DNA of 11,400 nucleotides from Fibrobacteria bacterium GUT77 (lineage in GTDB: Bacteria; Fibrobacterota; Chitinivibrionia; Chitinivibrionales; Chitinispirillaceae), in contig LIUJ01000226.1 in assembly GCA_001462255.1 (NCBI GenBank), positions 1 to 11,400 on the forward strand, in the 5' to 3' direction. Of the stretch, positions 7,004-11,400 are shown piece after piece. Numbering within the stretch: the first letter of the stretch is position 1; each line of letters begins with the position of its first letter. Under the pieces are notes generated by a model. The model was not told where the DNA came from, did not search any database, and saw only the letters and a list, made by a program, of their open reading frames with translations. The translations under genes and the position numbers were made by a program.

Positions 7004-7820
7004 CCATCACCGCGATGACGAAATCGAATATCAGTATCAGTACGGCCGACACGACCACCGCTTTCGTCGTCGCGTTGCCGACGCCCTCCGCGCCGCCTTT
7101 GGCCTCGAAGCCGAAGTACGCGCCGGTTATCGCAACTATCGCGCCGAAGACTGCGGTCTTCCCCACACCCACGTATACGTCGTAGGCCTTGAAGAAGAGT
7201 TTCATACCCGACAAATACGTGTACATCGTGACGTCCACCGATACCGCCACCGTGAACGCGGCGCCTGAGAAAGCCATCAGTATCGCCCATATCGTAAGCA
7301 CCGGCAACATCACTACGCAGGCCACGAGCTTGGGGACAATGAGGTAGCGCAGCGGGTCCAATCGCAACACATTCATGGCGTCTATCTGCTCGCTGCCTTT
7401 CATTGACGCGATCTCCGCCGCTATGCCGGTTGCCACGCGGCCCGCGAAAACCATACTCGTTATCACCGGAGCGAGTTCGGTTACCGTTGTTTTGCACACA
7501 AGCGCGCCAAGATACCTAAACGGGATCATCCCGGACATTTGGTAGACGGCCTGCGTAACGGTGGCTGATCCCAAGAATATCGCTATCATCGTAACGAGGG
7601 GGATGGACTCTATGCCTAACGTATACATGTGGCTTGTCGTAATATCAAAATTTTTTACTATGAGCGGAACCCTGATTGCGGTTTGAGAGGCCAAATCGGC
7701 GTAGTTTCTCGTGCCCAAAATGAACGCGCGTCCCTTGCCGACCCACAAGCGGGCGGCGCGTCCCACGGCGGCTAAGAAGCGTAGCGGCGCCATGAGCGGG
7801 CTTCCGTCAGACGCCGACAT
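6996..7820 (-). CDS. mlaE: MlaE-type ABC transporter permease (phospholipid transport)
   Basis: Inner-membrane permease of the MlaE/TGD1 family, which works with an MlaF ATPase and MlaD-type MCE proteins to move phospholipids between the membranes of diderm bacteria. The 274 residues show an amphipathic N-terminal helix (about 10-36), several membrane segments (about 70-90, 103-130, 158-190, 217-236, 253-273), and the family core at 115-150 (ELAP, AGR, AAEI, MKGSEQIDAM), followed by LDPLRYLIVP (154-163). The start at 7820 has AGGGAG (7828-7833) seven bases upstream and lies inside the dnaB end, so the two are probably co-transcribed. An in-frame ATG at 7793 is an alternative; the one at 7895 is unlikely. 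No mlaD or mlaF is adjacent, because nth converges immediately downstream, so this copy is an orphan here. Confidence 0.93.
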   Translation of the reverse strand: MSASDGSPLMAPLRFLAAVGRAARLWVGKGRAFILGTRNYADLASQTAIRVPLIVKNFDITTSHMYTLGIESIPLVTMIAIFLGSATVTQAVYQMSGMIPFRYLGALVCKTTVTELAPVITSMVFAGRVATGIAAEIASMKGSEQIDAMNVLRLDPLRYLIVPKLVACVVMLPVLTIWAILMAFSGAAFTVAVSVDVTMYTYLSGMKLFFKAYDVYVGVGKTAVFGAIVAITGAYFGFEAKGGAEGVGNATTKAVVVSAVLILIFDFVIAVMVM

Positions 7821-9237
7821 CGTCCGGCTCCCTATCGGGCATACCGTTATCCACCCGATCCGATAAATTCTCAAATTTCGCGTATTCCTTGACAAACGCG
7901 ACTTCCACGCTCCCGATAGGCCCGTTCCTCTGTTTGCCGATTATTATCTCGGCTTTGCCCTTATTGGTAGCGTCGTCCTTGTTGTACACCTCGTCGCGGT
8001 ATACGAAGAGAACAAGGTCGGCATCCTGTTCTATCGCCCCGGAATCACGCAAATCGGAGAGTTGCGGACGATGGTCGCCCGTGCGCTTTTCGGATGCGCG
8101 GGAGAGTTGCGAGAGCGCGACTACCGGCACGTTAAGCTCCTTGGCGACGCTTTTAAGCGAGCGGCTTATCTGCGAAACGTCCTGCTGAAAGCTGTCGGTC
8201 TTTACGCTTGGGCTCATGAGTTGCAGGTAATCTACAATGATAAACGCCAAGTTATGTTGCGCCTTTAGCCGCCGCGCCTTGGCGCGCAGTTCAAGCACGG
8301 TAATGGCCGGGGTATCGTCTATGTAGAGCGGCGCCTTATAAAGCGGATCGGCGTGCATAGCCAAATTAGGATAATCGCGTTTGGGGAGCGTGCCGCTGCG
8401 CAAAGCGTGCATACTCACCCGCGCCTCGGAACACAATATACGCTGAACTATCTGACTCTTGGACATTTCAAGCGAAAAGACCGCCGTGGGATACCCGGCT
8501 TTCACGGACGCGTGCTGCGCCATGGCAAGACACAACGCCGTTTTTCCCATCGACGGACGTCCGCCCACTACAATCAAATCACCGTTCTGAAACCCTGTAG
8601 TCATTTCGTCAAGCCTGTCAAATCCCGTTGGAATTCCAACCACCCCGCCGCCGGCGCTATAAATATCCACTTCCTTGAAGAACGCCGGCAAAAGTTGCCC
8701 GATGGACTCAAACCTATTCTTTATCCTCGACTCGGATATGGCAAAGATCTTCGCTTCCGCCGCGTCCAAAATTTCCTGCGCCTCGCTCTCACTGGAAAAA
8801 CAATCCGTGGTGATCTCCCCCGACGCGTGTATCAACCGCCTAAGCGTAGCCTTCTCTTTAATTATTTGCGCGTAGTATTGAATGTTTCCCGCCGTGGCCA
8901 CGTTCTCCGCGAGTTCGCTTAGGTACACGTCCGTCCCAATCTCATCTATCCACTTCTTATTACGCAACTTTTCGGAAAGTATAACCGCGTCAACCGGCGT
9001 ACTTTTCTCCGATAACTCACGCATACAAATGAATATCTTAGAGTGCGCCTCGGAATAAAAATCATCCTCCGCCAACAATTCAAGCGCAATGTCCACTGCC
9101 GCCCCGTCAATCATCATGGAACCCAATATCGTGCGCTCGGCGCTTAAAGACTGCGGTGGAACGCGGTCGGCAAAGTGCGTAGCCGAGTCGTTGCCGCGCG
9201 GCTTATAATCGCGTCTCTTCGTTTCCGTAGATAACAT
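7807..9237 (-). CDS. dnaB: Replicative DNA helicase DnaB
   Basis: Hexameric 5'-3' helicase that unwinds DNA at the replication fork and recruits primase. The 476 residues are of normal length. The N-terminal helical domain spans about 26-130, beginning with PPQSLSAERTILGSM (27-41); a linker region runs to about 195; the RecA-like domain begins near 198 with GIPTGFDRLD. Walker A is GGRPSMGKT (225-233), Walker B is FIIVDYLQL (332-340), SQLSR is at 376-380, DLRDSGAIEQDAD at 395-407, and the arginine finger region GKQRNGPIG at 434-442. No intein or insertion interrupts it. The start at 9237 has only a weak GCGAGA upstream. The last 14 bases overlap the mlaE start. The 114-base gap upstream separates it from the glycosylase gene on the same strand. 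Confidence 0.97.
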   Translation of the reverse strand: MLSTETKRRDYKPRGNDSATHFADRVPPQSLSAERTILGSMMIDGAAVDIALELLAEDDFYSEAHSKIFICMRELSEKSTPVDAVILSEKLRNKKWIDEIGTDVYLSELAENVATAGNIQYYAQIIKEKATLRRLIHASGEITTDCFSSESEAQEILDAAEAKIFAISESRIKNRFESIGQLLPAFFKEVDIYSAGGGVVGIPTGFDRLDEMTTGFQNGDLIVVGGRPSMGKTALCLAMAQHASVKAGYPTAVFSLEMSKSQIVQRILCSEARVSMHALRSGTLPKRDYPNLAMHADPLYKAPLYIDDTPAITVLELRAKARRLKAQHNLAFIIVDYLQLMSPSVKTDSFQQDVSQISRSLKSVAKELNVPVVALSQLSRASEKRTGDHRPQLSDLRDSGAIEQDADLVLFVYRDEVYNKDDATNKGKAEIIIGKQRNGPIGSVEVAFVKEYAKFENLSDRVDNGMPDREPDDVGV

Positions 9238-9351
9238 TTTTTTCTCGCGTCGATGTGTTGATGATTTTATTCTTTTATAACGATAATCCGTACCGATTAC
9301 CCATACTTAAACGAAACGGTGCCGTCGGTATTTAAACGTCTGCAATGGGTA
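9238..9351. other. Gap between the glycosylase end and the dnaB start
   Basis: No gene fits here. On the minus strand a TATAAA box (9276-9281 region) lies about 40 bases before dnaB but has no good -35 partner. TACCGA and TCGGTA form a six-base inverted pair with a loop of nearly 30 bases, too weak for a terminator. A dnaB promoter is likely in this gap but cannot be placed with confidence. Confidence 0.4.
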
Positions 9352-10221
9352 CTAATCGCCGCCGTTCCTTATTATTCTTAAAACCCGCTCCATATCCTTC
9401 CACGCGCCGCGCCTAAGCGAGGTATCCTTAATCATAGGCGGCAATCCATAGGTCACCACAAGCGGCACCCCCATATACGAGTGATCAACCGCGCGCATTC
9501 GCTCTATGTCTCTCGCGCCATCCCCCAAGAGAACGCTTCCCGCAAACTCTCCGAAGACCAATATCGCCTTGGGTTCGATTATCGCTATCTGTCTATCCAA
9601 AATCGACCGGCACACCTCCGCGCACCCGCGAACGAACTCCGTGTCGGCGCTCTTACACTTTTGCGCGTACGCCGCGAATATATCGCTCTTCCTATCAAGC
9701 TTCATCTTGCCCAGTATGCTGTCCAAAAGGGTGCCGACATGACCTTGAAAAGGCAACCCGGCGCTATCGTCCTCGGCGCTCGGCGCGTCGCCCAACACGA
9801 AGAGGCGTCCGTCGGCGCTACCCGCCCCAAAAACGACCTTCGCCCTGCTCGACGATATCGGGCACTTTCCGCATCCTATAACCTCGCGGTAGAGCCCGGC
9901 AAGTCTCTCGCGTTTACCCGAGGACGCCGCCGGTTTCCTCCTCTCCAACATACCCGCGTCAAACGCGTTTATGGGTTTCATCTTGGCGGCTAATTTAGAG
10001 AACGCCGTCGCGTCCGCGGCAAGCGGTTTTTCACCCGCCTTGGGCGGATGGTTCTCAACCGTCCTATTGCCGTTAGACGGCTTCTTATACGGCCGCGGCC
10101 GCCCGTCGACCGCTAAAATCTCCCCTACAACCGACCCATGGGCAAAAATAAAGCCGTCGACCCCGATATCACGCTGATACCTAAGCCAACCCGCCAACAA
10201 CGAATATACATTGTCCGCCAT
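9352..10221 (-). CDS. Divergent family-4-like uracil-DNA glycosylase with altered active-site residues
   Basis: Member of the uracil-DNA glycosylase superfamily nearest to the iron-sulfur family 4 (UDGa). The 289 residues include an N-terminal extension (1-110) with a WLRYQRDIGVDG segment often seen before bacterial UDGs, then the core. Cluster cysteines C117, C120, C189 and C204 are in the expected places. The first motif is GDAPSAEDD (144-152), with PF at 157-158, instead of the common GEAPG-x-x-ED. The Asn expected four residues before C189 is Tyr185. The normal TYHPA motif is TYGLPP (257-262), so the catalytic His is missing. The protein may be inactive on uracil or act on another lesion. 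The start at 10221 is chosen because the ATG at 10281 would lie upstream of the predicted transcription start. Confidence 0.82.
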   Translation of the reverse strand: MADNVYSLLAGWLRYQRDIGVDGFIFAHGSVVGEILAVDGRPRPYKKPSNGNRTVENHPPKAGEKPLAADATAFSKLAAKMKPINAFDAGMLERRKPAASSGKRERLAGLYREVIGCGKCPISSSRAKVVFGAGSADGRLFVLGDAPSAEDDSAGLPFQGHVGTLLDSILGKMKLDRKSDIFAAYAQKCKSADTEFVRGCAEVCRSILDRQIAIIEPKAILVFGEFAGSVLLGDGARDIERMRAVDHSYMGVPLVVTYGLPPMIKDTSLRRGAWKDMERVLRIIRNGGD

Positions 10222-10253
10222 AAAAATCAATCCGATTCGGGTGATAGAACAAT

Positions 10254-10281
10254 ATAATATTTGGGGACGACCCGTCGTCAT
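10254..10281 (-). promoter_or_regulatory. Probable promoter of the glycosylase gene
   Basis: On the minus strand ATGACG (10276-10281, 4 of 6 to TTGACA) is followed after 16 bases by TATTAT (10254-10259, 5 of 6 to TATAAT). Transcription would begin near 10247, about 26 bases before the chosen start codon at 10221. This placement also argues against the longer reading frame that starts at 10281. Confidence 0.5.
10266..10279. promoter_or_regulatory. Inverted repeat GACGAC-CC-GTCGTC inside the glycosylase promoter
   Basis: Two perfect six-base arms around a two-base centre lie mostly between the -35 and -10 boxes of the glycosylase promoter and upstream of the divergent SpmAB gene. The position is typical of a repressor site. 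It does not match the LexA boxes I know, so the regulator is unknown. Confidence 0.45.
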
Positions 10282-10290
10282 ATAAAAAAA

Positions 10291-10320
10291 TTGCTTTGAT
10301 TGATAGAATTAATGTATATT
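10291..10320 (+). promoter_or_regulatory. Weak candidate promoter for the SpmAB gene, possibly giving a leaderless message
   Basis: TTGCTT (10291-10296, 3 of 6) and TATATT (10315-10320, 5 of 6) are separated by 18 bases. Transcription starting seven bases after the -10 box would begin at the ATG at 10327 itself. That ATG has no visible ribosome binding site, which fits a leaderless message, but the -35 box is poor. Confidence 0.35.
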
Positions 10321-10326
10321 GCTACT

Positions 10327-11400
10327 ATGAAACAATCAGCCGCCCCCGCCGCCAACAAGAAGCCGGCCGCAATCAACGCGATATGGCTCTATCTTGTCGT
10401 CGTCAGCATAGTGACGGCCGCCTACACCGGCACCATGGACGCCGTGGGCAAGGCCTCTTTTGAGGGAGCCAAATCCGCAGTAACGCTCGCTCTCGGTCTT
10501 ATAGGCGCCATGGCGCTGTGGCTCGGCATTATGAAGGTCGCCGAGGCCGCCGGGCTTATGAAGGCCATCACCAAGGCGATAAGGCCGGTTATGCACTGGC
10601 TCTTCCCGGAGGTGCCGCACGACCATCCGGCCATGAGCGCCATGATAATGAACATCTCCGCCAACATGCTCGGCCTCGGCAGCGCCGCCACACCGATGGG
10701 GCTCAAGGCGATGTCGGAACTAGACAAGCTCAACCCGGAAAAGGGCACGGCGACCGACGCCATGTGCTTGTTCTTGGCGATCAATACATCAAGCGTTACG
10801 CTACTGCCGCTCGGTATAATAACCATCCGCGCCGCCGCCGGGGCCACAAGCCCGGGCAGCATAATCATTCCGGGGCTATGCGCGTCGGTATGCTCCACGG
10901 CCGTTGCAATATTCATGGCAAAACTCTTGGCGAAACGAAGCAAAGCCAAGGCTCCGCTGTCGCCTCAAGCGATCGGCGAATCAGCATCATCCGAAGAAGT
11001 AAACACGGCTAAGACAGAGGAACCGGATCTCTCCCCGCCGGGCATTATCGGAAAGATAGTCGCTTGGCTGTCGATATTAGCCGTCGCCGCCGCAATCCCC
11101 TATTCTATATATAAGAGCGGCGGGTTACCCGGCGGGTTCCTCGAATCCGTGACTACGGGGTCAACGTGGCTGATACCGTTGCTGATAGGCGGGTTACTTA
11201 TGGGCGGACACCTCTGCGGGGTCAAGGTATACGAGGTCGCCACGGAGGGCGCGAAGGAGGGGTTCAACGTCGCGGTAAGGATCATCCCCTTCGTAACCGT
11301 AATATTCGTAGCCATAGGAATGCTACGGGCAAGCGGCGCCTTGGAATTGTTCACGACCTTTGCCGGGAAATACACACAACTGATAGGTATGCCGCCCGAA
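10327..11400 (+). CDS. Fused SpmA-SpmB-like nucleoside-recognition (Gate) membrane protein, C-terminus off the window
   Basis: Inner-membrane protein with two Gate domains; 358 residues are seen and the frame is open at the right edge. The first half is SpmA-like: FEGAKSAVTLALGLIG (45-60), ALWLGIMKVAE (63-73), NISANMLGLGSAATPMGLKAM (109-129) and AINTSSVTLLP (151-161). A charged, disordered-looking linker (about 203-237) leads to an SpmB-like half with VYEVATEGAKEGFNVAVRIIP (301-321) and AIGMLRASGALEL (329-341). In Bacillus the separate SpmA and SpmB help dehydrate the spore core; in non-sporulating diderms the fused form has no settled role and is probably a transporter. In-frame ATG at 10312 and TTG at 10300 are alternative starts; none has a clear ribosome binding site. 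Divergent from the glycosylase gene. About 60-80 C-terminal residues are probably missing. Confidence 0.92.
   Translation, partial: MKQSAAPAANKKPAAINAIWLYLVVVSIVTAAYTGTMDAVGKASFEGAKSAVTLALGLIGAMALWLGIMKVAEAAGLMKAITKAIRPVMHWLFPEVPHDHPAMSAMIMNISANMLGLGSAATPMGLKAMSELDKLNPEKGTATDAMCLFLAINTSSVTLLPLGIITIRAAAGATSPGSIIIPGLCASVCSTAVAIFMAKLLAKRSKAKAPLSPQAIGESASSEEVNTAKTEEPDLSPPGIIGKIVAWLSILAVAAAIPYSIYKSGGLPGGFLESVTTGSTWLIPLLIGGLLMGGHLCGVKVYEVATEGAKEGFNVAVRIIPFVTVIFVAIGMLRASGALELFTTFAGKYTQLIGMPPE

Noticed and set aside
6628..7497. A 289-codon open frame on the minus strand across nth and mlaE
   Set aside because: It is antisense to nth and out of frame in mlaE, with an Arg/Gly-rich first half typical of a shadow frame; both real genes have intact family motifs.
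10222..10281. Longer start for the glycosylase gene at 10281
   Set aside because: The added 20 codons contain the predicted -10 box and transcription start, and the residues do not look like a domain extension.

Overview
The window looks like a chromosomal stretch from a motile, diderm (Gram-negative type) bacterium of moderately high GC. The diderm call rests on an MlaE-type lipid-transport permease and a signal-peptide-bearing protein with beta-barrel character. Motility or taxis is implied by a large methyl-accepting chemotaxis protein. I cannot assign a phylum from this sequence. Nothing suggests a phage, plasmid or transposon: I found no tRNA, rRNA, IS element, CRISPR array or integrase.

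Layout. Positions 1-1712 (minus) hold most of a chemotaxis receptor with several HAMP units; its C-terminus lies beyond the left edge. It has a very good sigma70-type promoter at 1770-1799. A 354-base gap (1713-2066) separates it from a divergent plus-strand cluster. That cluster runs ddl (D-Ala-D-Ala ligase, 2067-3116), tsaB (t6A tRNA modification, 3134-3877), a membrane-anchored PAS plus SpoIIE/RsbU-type phosphatase (3874-5175), a predicted outer-membrane beta-barrel protein of no recognised family (5159-6325) and nth (endonuclease III, 6344-7003). Gaps are 17-18 bases or the genes overlap, so this is probably one operon.

The cluster ends tail-to-tail, with an 8-base overlap, against a minus-strand pair: dnaB (7807-9237) followed by an orphan mlaE (6996-7820) that starts inside the dnaB end. 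Upstream of dnaB on the same strand is a divergent family-4-like uracil-DNA glycosylase (9352-10221) that keeps its four iron-sulfur cysteines but has lost several catalytic residues. Divergent from it, at 10327 and running off the right edge, is a fused SpmA-SpmB membrane protein.

Functional picture. Most genes are housekeeping: wall precursor synthesis, tRNA modification, DNA repair and replication, envelope lipid homeostasis. The less ordinary parts are the phosphatase and barrel pair inside the operon, the poly-HAMP receptor, the eroded glycosylase and the SpmAB fusion. I see no clearly new multi-gene system. The best candidates for something undescribed are the phosphatase/barrel pair and the altered glycosylase.
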